Part shown: positions 25,125-34,050 of the stretch, piece after piece
Position numbering within the stretch: the stretch's first letter is position 1
Layout of the letters: the number at the start of each line of letters is the position of its first letter
Source: Mycobacterium aquaticum
GTDB taxonomy: Bacteria > Actinomycetota > Actinomycetes > Mycobacteriales > Mycobacteriaceae
DNA length: 64,000 nt
Reading direction: 5' to 3'
Assembly (NCBI RefSeq): GCF_002086485.1
Contig: NZ_MVHF01000002.1
Span: 186,001 to 250,000 of the forward strand
Notes under the pieces: generated by a model
Database searches by the model: none
What the model saw: only the letters and a program-made list of their open reading frames with translations
What the model was told of the DNA's origin: nothing
Translations under genes and position numbers: made by a program

Positions 25125-25885
25125 TGTCCGGCCAGCGGGTTCTTCTCACCGGCGCAACGTCGGCGATCGGGGTGTCGATCGCCGAGCGCTTGCGCCGCGG
25201 CGGTGCGCGGATCGCGCTTACTGGTCCCGCCGACGAGCACAACCAGGCACTTGCCGACCGGGCCGACGTGGTGCTCCTAGATGTCGACGAACGCGATCCG
25301 AAGCAGGTCCGTGAATCGGTCTGCGCTGCCGTGGATCGACTCGGCGGTTTAGACGCACTCGTCATCGCCACCGGTGTGATGTGCAAGGGCCCGCTGGCGG
25401 AGACGCCCGACGCGGACTGGGATGAGCTGCTCGAAACCAACGTGTTCGCACCATTCGCCTACGCCACCGAATGTCTGCCCGCGCTGCGTGACGCCGGCGG
25501 CGGATCGATCGTCATCGTGTCCTCGGCGGCCGCGCTGTGGCCGGATACCGGTGCCGGTGCGTATGCCGTGACCAAACGGTCATTGGTGATGCTGGCGGAA
25601 ATGCTGGCGATGGAAGGCGCCCGCCACGGTGTGCGGGTCAACTCTGTATGCCCGGACGACACGTCGGTGCTCATCGCCGCGGATGGGAATGGGGAGGCCC
25701 AAGACGCAAACGCCACCCCGACCCAGTTCCGGCCCCCGCTCGGGCGGCTCGTGCAACCAGCCGACGTCGCCGGTGCCGTCGGCTACTTCCTGTCCGAGGC
25801 TGCGGCGTTCTGCACCGGTGCGAGTCTGGCGGTGGACGGCGGCATGCGGGCCGCCGCACGGGCTTGGGCGGTGGCGGCCGTATGA
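25121..25885 (+). CDS. SDR-family oxidoreductase
   Basis: 254 residues. TGATSAIGVSIAE replaces the usual TGxxxGIG (Ala-Ile-Gly), followed by the catalytic Ser in IVSSAAALW and YAVTK. The C-terminal SLAVDGGMRA is standard. Cytoplasmic NAD(P)-dependent alcohol/ketone oxidoreductase of unknown substrate. Its ATG overlaps the deacetylase-like stop and its stop overlaps the ATG of a second SDR; the adjacent SDR pair may act on consecutive carbons or form a hetero-oligomer. Confidence 0.85.
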   Translation: MMSGQRVLLTGATSAIGVSIAERLRRGGARIALTGPADEHNQALADRADVVLLDVDERDPKQVRESVCAAVDRLGGLDALVIATGVMCKGPLAETPDADWDELLETNVFAPFAYATECLPALRDAGGGSIVIVSSAAALWPDTGAGAYAVTKRSLVMLAEMLAMEGARHGVRVNSVCPDDTSVLIAADGNGEAQDANATPTQFRPPLGRLVQPADVAGAVGYFLSEAAAFCTGASLAVDGGMRAAARAWAVAAV

Positions 25886-26643
25886 CCACACCGCCAACGG
25901 CGCTCGTCACGGGTGGCACCTCGGGTATCGGTCGCGCCATCGTGGAAAGGCTTCGCGCCGAAGGCTTTCGGGTTGCCTTCACAGGACGCAACAACGAACG
26001 CGGTCTCGCCGTCGCGGTCGGCGCCGAGGCGGCGTTCATCCGGGCCGATTCCGCCGACCGTGCCGCGACCGACAGGGCGATGTACGAAGCGCTCGCCTGG
26101 CTTGGCGGTCGGCTCGATCTGCTCGTCAACAACGCCGCCATCGTCTACGAGGGACCACTCGAGACCACCCCCGACTCGGCACTGCAGGAACTGTTCGAGG
26201 TCAACCTAACCGCAGCGTTTCGCTACTCGCGGGCCGCCTTCGCGATCATGCGCGAGCAGCGAAGCGGCAGCATCGTCAACATCGCCTCCGACGGCGCGAT
26301 CCGCGGCATACACAAACTTCCCGCGTATTCGGCAACGAAGGCTGCGCTGCTGACGCTTTCCGAACTGTATGCCGCCGAGGGTGCGCCGCACGGCATCCGA
26401 TGCAACGCAGTCTGCCCCGGCGCCACGCATCCCGGCATGCAATCCACGGCCACGGGATTCGCCCATCACGCCGAGAACGACAGCCGATGGGCGCCGGCTC
26501 CCTCCGGCCGGCACGGCCAGGCCAGTGACGTCGCTGCGCTGGTCGCGTGGTTGGTATCTGCGGAGGCGGCCCGCATGAGCGGCGCCACGCTGCGCCTGGA
26601 CGGTGCCGCCGCCGCGACCATGAGGGGAGAGACACGCGAATGA
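25882..26643 (+). CDS. SDR-family oxidoreductase, second of a tandem pair
   Basis: 253 residues from ATG 25882, overlapping the previous stop; the longer frame upstream is shadow. Motifs are TGGTSGIGRAIVER, NNAAIVYEG and the catalytic YSATK with Ser in NIASDGA. Roughly alignable with the first SDR along its length, suggesting an old duplication. Unlike most members the C-terminal end (TLRLDGAAAATM) is shortened. Reaction presumably a second redox step on the same intermediate. Confidence 0.85.
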   Translation: MTTPPTALVTGGTSGIGRAIVERLRAEGFRVAFTGRNNERGLAVAVGAEAAFIRADSADRAATDRAMYEALAWLGGRLDLLVNNAAIVYEGPLETTPDSALQELFEVNLTAAFRYSRAAFAIMREQRSGSIVNIASDGAIRGIHKLPAYSATKAALLTLSELYAAEGAPHGIRCNAVCPGATHPGMQSTATGFAHHAENDSRWAPAPSGRHGQASDVAALVAWLVSAEAARMSGATLRLDGAAAATMRGETRE

Positions 26644-27971
26644 GCTCGACGCAGCTGAGCGATTGGTGCACCGTCGAAGCTGCCGGCGACGCCCTTCGGA
26701 AGGGGGAAACAACAGCAGTCGAACTACTCGAGCAGGTGATCGATCGACTCGCGGCAACAGAACCACATGTGCATGCCTACGCCTCGCTCGATCTCGATAG
26801 AGCCCGTCGAGATGCGAAGCGGGCCGACCGCTGTCGAGTCCGAGGGCCGCTGCACGGTATTCCCTTCGGGGTCAAGGATGTCTTCGCCGTCGCAGGCTTG
26901 CCGACAGCGTGTGGGTCAAAAGCGTTCGCGGACAACATCACACACCGCGATGCCGTAGTCGTGGCAGCTTTGCGTCGTGCCGGCGCGGTACTTATCGGTA
27001 AGCATGTCACCCATGAACTGACTTGCGGTGTCGACGAGGCTCCCACACGTAACCCGCATGCACCCGCCTACTATCCGGGCGGCTCGAGCTGCGGATCTGC
27101 CGCGTCGGTGGCCGTCGGTTCGGCGTTGTTCGCGATCGGTACCGACGCCGCCGGGTCGGTACGAATTCCAGCGTCTGCGACCGGCACCGTAGGGTTCAAA
27201 CCGACCCGCGGCCTGCTGAGCACCCGGGGCGTGGTCCGGGGCGCGACCGCGCCGTCGATCGATCACGCTGGGATTCTCGCCCGTTCGGTCACCGATATTG
27301 GTCTGATCCTCGATGCCCTTGCCTCAGAGCCTATCTCGCGGAATCTGCTCAAGCCGCCCACCATGAGACTCGGAGTCGTTCGGGTCGGAGGCCTAAAACT
27401 CGATCGCGAGGTCGGCGTCCTGTTCGAGGCCGCACTCGACCGGCTGGCCGCCCTAGGGGCGACGCTGATTTCGGTCGATCTTCCTGAACTAGGCGACGCA
27501 CCCGCTGCAGTCGCAACGTACTTTGCGGCCGAGCTCGCCGAAGGAAATCGTGGTCGATTCTCGCGTCGGTGCGCTGACTATCATCCCGCGGTCCGGGACC
27601 TCATCACCGTCGGCCTGAACACCTCAGACGTCGACCGTGGGTCGGCTCAACAGGTCCGGACACGGATCAATGCCGCGTTATCCGGGGCGTTACAGCAGGA
27701 AGGGCTTGACGCCTTCGTGTCGCCGACCATTACCCGGCCACCCCCGCTGCTGGCCGAGCTCAACCCAGTCGACGACCTCTCCCAGTTGGTCGCGTTCACC
27801 TGCGCGTTCAACCTCACCGGTCAGCCCGCGATCAGCGTCCCGTGCGGTGTGACCGCGCAAGGACTTCCTGTCGGGCTGCAGATCGCCGGACACCTACATG
27901 ACGACAGAACCGTGCTGCGCATCGCCAGCGCGTATGCGCCACCCGTTGTTTCACCACCACCAGTTACCTAA
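26640..27971 (+). CDS. Amidase-signature (AS) family hydrolase
   Basis: 443 residues from ATG 26640, overlapping the SDR stop. The Ser-cisSer-Lys triad is intact: Lys79 in GVKDVFA, cis-Ser153 in GGSSCGSAAS (Cys where Gly is usual) and nucleophile Ser173 in GTDAAGSVRIPAS. AS enzymes hydrolyse primary or secondary amides, carbamoyl groups and allophanate. In this operon it would remove ammonia or carbamate from an opened ring; a ureidoglycolate/allophanate-like substrate is possible but not shown. It is followed by 14 nt and an AAAGGAG site for the M20 gene. Confidence 0.88.
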   Translation: MSSTQLSDWCTVEAAGDALRKGETTAVELLEQVIDRLAATEPHVHAYASLDLDRARRDAKRADRCRVRGPLHGIPFGVKDVFAVAGLPTACGSKAFADNITHRDAVVVAALRRAGAVLIGKHVTHELTCGVDEAPTRNPHAPAYYPGGSSCGSAASVAVGSALFAIGTDAAGSVRIPASATGTVGFKPTRGLLSTRGVVRGATAPSIDHAGILARSVTDIGLILDALASEPISRNLLKPPTMRLGVVRVGGLKLDREVGVLFEAALDRLAALGATLISVDLPELGDAPAAVATYFAAELAEGNRGRFSRRCADYHPAVRDLITVGLNTSDVDRGSAQQVRTRINAALSGALQQEGLDAFVSPTITRPPPLLAELNPVDDLSQLVAFTCAFNLTGQPAISVPCGVTAQGLPVGLQIAGHLHDDRTVLRIASAYAPPVVSPPPVT

Positions 27972-27985
27972 AGGAGCGGATCGCC

Positions 27986-29176
27986 ATGACAATCGCCAGC
28001 AATCACTCAGAGCAGCGAGCACCGGATCAGACCCTTGCTGCCCGCGCGCTCGCCGACCTGATCTCTACCCCCAGCGTGAATCCCGGAATCTATGAGGCGG
28101 CCATCGCGCAACGGGTCGCCAGGTGGTTCGACGGCACACCGGCAGAGATCGATTTCGTCGACACCCTCCTGCCCGGGCGCCCCAGCGTTGCCGTCACGAT
28201 CAAGGGATCCGGTGGCGGACCGCGTTTGGTTCTCAACGGGCACCTCGACACCGTTCCGGTCGACGACGAGCAGCGCTGGACCGTCGACCCGTTCGCGGCC
28301 ACGATCCGCGACGGTTACATGTACGGGCGCGGCGCCTCCGACATGAAGGCCGGCCTCGCCGTCCAGATTGCCGTCGCACACACCCTGTTGCAGCGATCCC
28401 AGAAGGTCAAGGGCGACCTGGTGCTGCACTTCGCCGCAGGCGAGGAGTCCGGTGAGCCGGGCACACTCGGACTAGTTCAGGCCGGACATGTCGGCGATTT
28501 CGGTGTCGTCACCGAACCGACACAGCTCGAAGTGTCGGTTGCCACACGCGGGCTGATGATGGTGCACATTCGTATCAACGGCCGCTCCATCCACGCCAGC
28601 CGCGCCGAGGCCGGTCTCAACCCGGTGGCCAAGCTCTCCAAGGTCCTCGACGCCGTGTTCGGCTATCGCACCAAGGTGCTCGAAACCCAACACCCCCTGC
28701 TCGGCAGCGGCTCTTGTACCCCGACCGTGGTCAAAGGCGGCGTCAAGCAGAACGCGGTGGCCGACTACTGCGATCTTTACCTCGACCGCCGACTCGTGCC
28801 GGGCGAAACCGTGGCCGCCGAACTCGAGAAACTACGTGGATTCCTTGAGCAGGTGCGCCGCGAGGATCCCGAGTTTGACTACGAACTCGACCATTTGCCC
28901 TACCCGTTCGAGCCCGCCGAGATCCCCACCGACGCCGGATTGGCACTGCAGCTGCAACGAGTGGCAGGACGGGTTCTGGGCACTCCGCCGCCGATCATCG
29001 GCACCCCCTTCTCCTGTGACGTGCGCAATCTGGTCAACGATGCCGGCATGGAGGCAGTGACGTTCGGCCCGGGCGACGTGGCCGAATGCCACTGTGTCGA
29101 CGAGCGGGTCTCGCTGAGCCAACTCAACGACGCGGTCGAGGTGCTCACCGAATTGTCCACGGAGATCCTCGGCTAG
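27986..29176 (+). CDS. M20-family metallo-amidohydrolase (ArgE/DapE/AllC-like)
   Basis: 396 residues. Di-zinc ligands and catalytic acid are visible: His86 and Asp88 in NGHLDTVP, Asp119 in GRGASDMKAG, Glu153-Glu154 in AAGEESG, VTEPT, and the C-terminal His in AECHCVDE. The family cleaves N-acyl or N-carbamoyl amino acids; ArgE/DapE deacylases and allantoate amidohydrolase are relatives. ATG 27986 follows AAAGGAG. In this context it would release an amino acid or ureido product after amidase action. Exact substrate open. Confidence 0.87.
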   Translation: MTIASNHSEQRAPDQTLAARALADLISTPSVNPGIYEAAIAQRVARWFDGTPAEIDFVDTLLPGRPSVAVTIKGSGGGPRLVLNGHLDTVPVDDEQRWTVDPFAATIRDGYMYGRGASDMKAGLAVQIAVAHTLLQRSQKVKGDLVLHFAAGEESGEPGTLGLVQAGHVGDFGVVTEPTQLEVSVATRGLMMVHIRINGRSIHASRAEAGLNPVAKLSKVLDAVFGYRTKVLETQHPLLGSGSCTPTVVKGGVKQNAVADYCDLYLDRRLVPGETVAAELEKLRGFLEQVRREDPEFDYELDHLPYPFEPAEIPTDAGLALQLQRVAGRVLGTPPPIIGTPFSCDVRNLVNDAGMEAVTFGPGDVAECHCVDERVSLSQLNDAVEVLTELSTEILG

Positions 29177-29256
29177 TTGGCCACCGGCGTATCGGAGCAA
29201 TGGCACTATGACACCGCCATCTGTAACACCAGTTTTCATCGTCGGCAGGCTCGCAC

Positions 29257-30408
29257 ATGCATGAGGTTCTCGCAGAGTTGTTGCGGGCGTGGCAGGCGGA
29301 TCAGACCGCCGTTCTCGCCACAGTGGTATCGACTCACAAGTCGGCACCGCTTGCTGCGGGCGCGGCGATGCTGATCACCGCGGAGGGTGAGGTGGTAGGC
29401 AGCGTCTCAGGTGGCTGCGTGGAAAGCGATGTCTACGAGATCGGACAGCAGATCCTCGACGGTGCCGACGCCACCTGCCGGCACTACGGCATCGCCGACG
29501 AGGCCGCATTCAGCGCCGGACTGACCTGCGGGGGTGAGATCGACGTCTTTATCGAGCGGATCGACCGATCTACCTTCCCCGAGCTCGATGAGGTGGCCGA
29601 GGCGGTGCGTGCGCTCCGGCCGCTGACCGTCGCCACCGTGATTGCCGGTGCGCGTGGCGCGCGCCTGATCGTCTCCTCACAGGGCCTCTCCGGAACAACT
29701 GGGTTCCCCGCTGCCGACCGAAGTATCGCCGGCGATGCCCGGGCACTGTTGGGCACCGGGCAATCCCAGTTGGTGGGCTACGGAGCCGACGGCACTCGCC
29801 CCGGCAACGACTTGCAGGTCTTCTTCCACGTCCTGGTCCCGCCGCCGCGCTTGCTGATCTTCGGAGCCAGCGAGTTCGCCACAGCTCTGGCGGGCGTTGG
29901 CGCGGCCACCGGCTACCACGTGACCGTCTGTGACGCACGGGCAACATTCACTACCCCGCAACGGTTCTCCGCTGCGCACGACGTGATTGTCGACTGGCCG
30001 CATCGATACCTGACCGGTGAAGCCAGCGCCGGGCGGATCGATTCACGCACAGCCATCACCGTGCTCACCCATGAACCGAGATTCGACGTACCGGCGCTAC
30101 AGGCCGCCCTGCGGCTCCCACACGTCGGCTACATCGGTGCTCTCGGTTCCCGACGCACCCACGCCGACCGGGTCGAGCGACTCCGTGCCGCCGGAGTATC
30201 CGAGACCGAGATTTCGCGTATATCGAGCCCATTGGGACTCGATATCGGCGCGAACACCCCGAGTGAGACCGCGGTTTCCATTCTCGCCGAGATCATCTCA
30301 ACCCGGTCCGGGCGCTGCGGCGAGCCCTTGCACGCGGCAACCGGACCCATTCACGCACACAACAACGAGGACCACCAATGTTGGATCGCGAACGGAGGCT
30401 TCCGGTGA
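29257..30408 (+). CDS. xdhC: XdhC/CoxF-family molybdenum cofactor maturation protein
   Basis: 383 residues. XdhC proteins bind molybdopterin, promote sulfuration and insert it into xanthine-dehydrogenase-type enzymes. Visible are the N-terminal XdhC domain with SGGCVESDV and a C-terminal Rossmann domain with GALGSRRTHADRVERL and LGLDIGANTPSETA. It is 6 kb from the dehydrogenase subunit genes (35157-38684), its probable clients, rather than next to them as in many operons. An 80-nt gap precedes it; its stop overlaps the GTG of the deaminase gene. Confidence 0.9.
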   Translation: MHEVLAELLRAWQADQTAVLATVVSTHKSAPLAAGAAMLITAEGEVVGSVSGGCVESDVYEIGQQILDGADATCRHYGIADEAAFSAGLTCGGEIDVFIERIDRSTFPELDEVAEAVRALRPLTVATVIAGARGARLIVSSQGLSGTTGFPAADRSIAGDARALLGTGQSQLVGYGADGTRPGNDLQVFFHVLVPPPRLLIFGASEFATALAGVGAATGYHVTVCDARATFTTPQRFSAAHDVIVDWPHRYLTGEASAGRIDSRTAITVLTHEPRFDVPALQAALRLPHVGYIGALGSRRTHADRVERLRAAGVSETEISRISSPLGLDIGANTPSETAVSILAEIISTRSGRCGEPLHAATGPIHAHNNEDHQCWIANGGFR

Positions 30409-30842
30409 ACCAGGATCTCCAGTTCATGAGCCTGGCCGTCGAGCAGGCCCGCATAGGAGCGCGCGAGGGCGGCCTACCGATCGGCGCTGCCCTGGTCTGT
30501 GACGGCACGGTTCTGGGCGTCGGCCGCAACCGCCTCGTCCAGCAGTCCAGCGTGATCCGGCACGCCGAAACGGACTGCCTCGAAAACGCCGGGCCACAGC
30601 CCCCCGACGTCTACGCTCGCTGCACCCTGTACACGACGATGTCACCGTGTCAGATGTGTGCCGGAGCGGTGCTGCTGCATCAGGTTCCGCGTGTGGTAAT
30701 CGGTGAGAACCGGAGCTGGCAGAGCAGCGAGGAACACCTGCGCGCACACGGAGTGGACGTTGTGGTCCTCGATCTTGAGGAATGCGTCGACATGATGAAC
30801 GAGCTTCTCGCGCGCCATCCGGAGTTGTGGAGCTGGGGGTAG
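30405..30842 (+). CDS. Cytosine-deaminase-fold nucleobase deaminase, yeast Fcy1-like
   Basis: 145 residues from GTG 30405, with ACGGAGG at 30392-30398 and overlap with the xdhC stop. Zn ligands and catalytic Glu are His53 and Glu55 in RHAETDC and Cys82/Cys85 in SPCQMC. The surrounding sequence (YTTMSPCQMCAGAVL, then VVIGENRSW and a tail ending in a Trp) resembles eukaryotic cytosine deaminase Fcy1 more than bacterial guanine or tRNA-adenosine deaminases. It should remove an exocyclic amino group from a pyrimidine-like or related ring, giving ammonia. It is followed after 11 nt by an ADA-family gene. Confidence 0.8.
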   Translation: MNQDLQFMSLAVEQARIGAREGGLPIGAALVCDGTVLGVGRNRLVQQSSVIRHAETDCLENAGPQPPDVYARCTLYTTMSPCQMCAGAVLLHQVPRVVIGENRSWQSSEEHLRAHGVDVVVLDLEECVDMMNELLARHPELWSWG

Positions 30843-30853
30843 GGTCGGCAGCG

Positions 30854-32050
30854 ATGACCGAGACAGTTCTCGACGACACCTCCTACCTGCGGGCATTGCC
30901 GAAGGCGGAGTTGCACTGCCATCTGGAAGGCAGCGTGCCTGCGGCGACGATGATCGAACTCGCACGGCGCAACGGTGCTCCCCTCCCGACATACGATGCC
31001 GCCGAGCTGTACCAGGTGGACATCGGTGAAGATGAGTTTCAGCGATTGGCCGAGCATATGCCGAGCTGGATCGGCCAAGGGTTTGCGCGAAAGTACCAGC
31101 GCCGCATAGACACACCCGACGACTTCTACGGGCTGGCCGTCTTCGAGAGTTTTCTGGAGCGGTTCGATCAGGTCTGCGGGGTACTGCAGACCGCAGAGGA
31201 TTTCAGTCGTGCGGCGTACGACTCGCTGATCACCGCGGCAGACCAGGCAAACGTGCGCTATCGCGAAATGTTCTTTCATCCGATGAACCACCCCGGCGTT
31301 TCCTACCGGACGATGGTCGACGGCCTGATCGACGGAATACGTGCCGCTGCGGTCGATCGAAGGGTGATCGGCCGGCTGATACCAGCGATCAACAGGGACT
31401 GTTCAGCGGCCGCGGCAGCGGCGTTGGCGCAACAGGTGGTCTCCTACCGCACCGACGAAATCGCCGGTTTGGCAAGTGACTATGACGAAGAACATCTCCC
31501 TGCGTTCCGCGAAGCGTACGAAATCGCCGCCAAGGCGGGTCTCCCCGGCACCGCCCACGCCGGCGAGTACGGCACCGCCCAGTCAATCGCCGAAGCAATC
31601 GACATCCTCGGATGCACACGCATCGACCACGGATACGCGATCACGACCGATGCAGACTTGACCCAGCGCGCGATTGAGGCCGGAATCCACTTCACCTGCA
31701 TCTTCTCCTGGAGCATTGCGATCACCCAGCCCGCCTGCTGGCCGCTGGATCCTCCGGCCCTCCCGCCCAGCCGCCGTGTCACATCACCGGTAGCAGCCAT
31801 GCTCGACGCGGGCATGTCGATATCGCTTTCGTCCGACGACCCCGCCTTCGACGGCTTCGGTAGCCTCGCCGACGAATACGTCTGGGCCGCCGGATCGCTC
31901 GAGTTTGATCGCGCCCGCATGACCGAGCTTTCCCTCGCCGCCATCGATGGTGCGTGGCTGGATGAGACCGACAAGACCGCACTACGCCAGGAGTTCCGGA
32001 ACGAGATCGGCACCCTCACCGGCACCACCGCTTGCGATAGTGGACGCTAG
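30854..32050 (+). CDS. Adenosine-deaminase-family aminohydrolase, diverged
   Basis: 398 residues from ATG 30854. Metal and catalytic motifs are LHCHLEGS (His21, His23), HAGEYG, RIDHGYAI and SSDDPAFDG, all intact. It is longer than typical adenosine deaminases because of an insertion between residues about 60 and 110 and an extended region with PPALPPSRRV. Insertion-bearing relatives include ADGF-type and adenine/pterin-type deaminases, so it may act on a free base or other amino-heterocycle. It overlaps the moaE start (GTG 32040). Confidence 0.82.
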   Translation: MTETVLDDTSYLRALPKAELHCHLEGSVPAATMIELARRNGAPLPTYDAAELYQVDIGEDEFQRLAEHMPSWIGQGFARKYQRRIDTPDDFYGLAVFESFLERFDQVCGVLQTAEDFSRAAYDSLITAADQANVRYREMFFHPMNHPGVSYRTMVDGLIDGIRAAAVDRRVIGRLIPAINRDCSAAAAAALAQQVVSYRTDEIAGLASDYDEEHLPAFREAYEIAAKAGLPGTAHAGEYGTAQSIAEAIDILGCTRIDHGYAITTDADLTQRAIEAGIHFTCIFSWSIAITQPACWPLDPPALPPSRRVTSPVAAMLDAGMSISLSSDDPAFDGFGSLADEYVWAAGSLEFDRARMTELSLAAIDGAWLDETDKTALRQEFRNEIGTLTGTTACDSGR

Positions 32051-32455
32051 CGCACTGGCCAGGATCACGAGCGCACCGCTGGATCCTGCTGTCGTCGAAG
32101 CGGCGATCGCTTCACCCGCACACGGTGCCGTAGTCACCTTTGTGGGTGTGGTCCGTAATCATGATGCAGAACAAGTTGTTTCAGCCTGGACTATCACGCC
32201 CACCCGGACGCCGAACGGTTTCTGCGCGCTTGTTGCCGCGAGGTAGCCGAAACGACCGGTGTGGCAGCGACCGCCGTGCACCGTGTGGGCCAGCTCATCG
32301 TCGGTGACCTCGCGGCGGTTGCTGCGGCGGGGGCCGTCCATCGTGGCGACGCCTTCACCGCATGCGCGGAGCTGGTGGAACGGATCAAACACGAAGTGCC
32401 GATCTGGAAACGACAGCACTTCGGCGACACGACGTCGGAATGGGTCGGGTTGTAG
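32040..32455 (+). pseudogene. moaE: moaE, molybdopterin synthase large subunit, frameshifted
   Basis: MoaE with MoaD inserts sulfur into precursor Z to make molybdopterin. The N-terminal half (ITSAPLDPAVVEAAI, GAVVTFVGVVRNHD) begins at GTG 32040, overlapping the ADA-like stop. Near 32175 the frame breaks: the conserved FSLDYHAHPDAERFL continues in another frame, followed by VAATAVHRVGQLIVGD, FTACAELVERIKHEVPIWK and a final WVGL stop at 32455. A single missing base explains it. Either the gene is dead, or this is a sequencing error or frameshift signal. The rest of the protein is intact and conserved, suggesting recent damage. Confidence 0.75.
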
Positions 32456-32492
32456 CACGCCGCTGACCGTCACGGTGAGGCCACCGACAACG

Positions 32493-32532
32493 ACGGCGTC
32501 TCTCCGATCGAGGGTATTCGGAGAGACGCCGT
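32493..32532. terminator. Bidirectional terminator between moaE and MFS gene
   Basis: Perfect 15-bp stem (ACGGCGTCTCTCCGA, 32493-32507, with its reverse complement at 32518-32532) and a 10-nt loop, centred between two convergent genes. No U-tract is seen. Confidence 0.75.
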
Positions 32533-32556
32533 GCCGTTGGCATCGACCAGCGGTGG

Positions 32557-33849
32557 TCACCGGCCTGCGGGCCGCCGCTCGACCATCTCGACGCGACCAG
32601 GTTCGACCACTTCCCCGCCGCGCGGTTCGTGCGCTAGTAGACCTACAGCGCCGCAACCGATTCCGACCGCACCCAGGAACGCCCATGCCCAGGTGTAGCC
32701 GAGTGCCGTCACGACATGGCCATAGATCCACGGAATCAGAAAGCCACCGATGGCGGTGATCGTCAGCATCAGCCCGATCGCGGTGCCGATGTCCTCCGAT
32801 TTCACCCCGCCAGCGCTGCCGGGCACACACTGCCACACCGCCCAGCCTCCATTGAAGGCGAATCCGATGCCGGCGGCCGAGAGCCAGAGCAGGCTGCCAG
32901 GGGTGACCGGTATTGCCAGCAGCAGCAGCCCCTGCACCAGCACTGCCGCGAGGATGAACGAGCGACGCTGGCCGAGTCGATCACTCCACCACCCGCCCAC
33001 GACGCTGCCCGGGATTCCGGCCAGGCCCAGCAGCAGCATGGCGACCCCGACCTGTCCGGAACTGAATCTCCCGGTGCTGTCGCCGTATTCGCCCAGCATC
33101 TGCGAGGCAACAAAGAACGCGCCGTAGGTTCCCAAGAACGCTACGCCGTAGAGCCAGAGTTGGCTGTTACCCAATGTCTGCCGCAGTGACTCGACAGTGA
33201 TCCGCTCACCGGCCAGATGATCGTTACCGGGCGGGGCGACGTACACAGCAGCGATCAGTATGGTGATCAAAAGGCCGAGCGCACCCCCTACCACTAGGGC
33301 AGCGCGCCAGCCGACGGAGTCGGTGACGAATTCCCACCCGTACAGACCGACTGCGGTTCCGACGGAGTAGCCGGCCGACAGCACGCCCAGCGCCAGCGCC
33401 AGGTGCTTGTCGCGGTACCACACACTGACCGCGGCGATCCCGATCGCGATGAAGATCGAGGTGCCGATGCCGGCGACGAAGCGGGTGAGCAACAATTGAA
33501 GATACGTCGACGCCAGGCCGGAAAAAATCGGCGCCGCGCTGGCGATCGCCAGACCGAGGACGAGGACGAGGCGCAGACCCAGCCATTTGGCGAGTAGGCC
33601 ACTGGCGAAATGGAAGACGCCGACACCGACCAAGAAAGCCGAGATCAACAGCGTCAACTCGGGCACCCCGAGCGCGAAGTGGTCTTCGATCTGCGGGAAT
33701 ACCACGGCGATGCTGAACCAGTTCAGTGCCATCACCACGAAACCGAGACACACCGCGGTGAGGATGACCCATCGCCGCGTCTGGCCTATCTCGCGGGGCC
33801 CGGCTGTTTCCTTGCTGGAGTCTGCACAGTCTGGCATCGCTGTCCTCAT
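32557..33849 (-). CDS. Major facilitator superfamily transporter
   Basis: 430 residues with about 12 membrane helices. The first half has NWFSIAVVFPQIEDHF in TM1 and LLAKWLGLRLVLV in the motif A loop; the second half has GGWWSDRLGQRRSFI. The tail is short and Arg-rich. MFS carriers of this shape take up organic anions or drugs by proton symport. It is upstream-regulated by motif copy C (34023-34042), lies between moaE and lysR, and faces the dehydrogenase genes, so it is likely the importer of the substrate of this island. Start ATG 33849. Confidence 0.85.
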   Translation of the reverse strand: MRTAMPDCADSSKETAGPREIGQTRRWVILTAVCLGFVVMALNWFSIAVVFPQIEDHFALGVPELTLLISAFLVGVGVFHFASGLLAKWLGLRLVLVLGLAIASAAPIFSGLASTYLQLLLTRFVAGIGTSIFIAIGIAAVSVWYRDKHLALALGVLSAGYSVGTAVGLYGWEFVTDSVGWRAALVVGGALGLLITILIAAVYVAPPGNDHLAGERITVESLRQTLGNSQLWLYGVAFLGTYGAFFVASQMLGEYGDSTGRFSSGQVGVAMLLLGLAGIPGSVVGGWWSDRLGQRRSFILAAVLVQGLLLLAIPVTPGSLLWLSAAGIGFAFNGGWAVWQCVPGSAGGVKSEDIGTAIGLMLTITAIGGFLIPWIYGHVVTALGYTWAWAFLGAVGIGCGAVGLLAHEPRGGEVVEPGRVEMVERRPAGR

Positions 33850-34022
33850 ATCTGTGTTCGAAGGAGTCGAGCCCAGCGCCGGGTGCGGATCGATTTTCCC
33901 CTGCTCACCTCAACGATGAACACGGCGGAAAGCGCTCGCACCCCGATAACGTCGGTCACCGTGACCCTGGGGCGCACATCGGGCTGTGGCCCGGTGTAGT
34001 CGGAGCCTAGGATCGCGTGACG

Positions 34023-34042
34023 CATCATACAAAGACGAAAAT
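34023..34042 (+). promoter_or_regulatory. Proposed LysR-regulon motif, copy C
   Basis: CATCATACAAAGACGAAAAT, between the MFS start (33849) and the end of lysR (34051). It shares CAAAGACGAAAAT with copy E. Confidence 0.5.
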
Positions 34043-34050
34043 CTGAGTGG

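Noticed and set aside
25537-25881. Long upstream extension of the second SDR frame
   Set aside because: Entirely overlaps the first SDR gene and is Arg-rich shadow sequence.
29221-29232. CTGTAACACCAG upstream of xdhC, one mismatch from the half-operator at 12243-12254
   Set aside because: Not palindromic, 5 kb beyond the GntR module and close to another regulon; best explained by chance.
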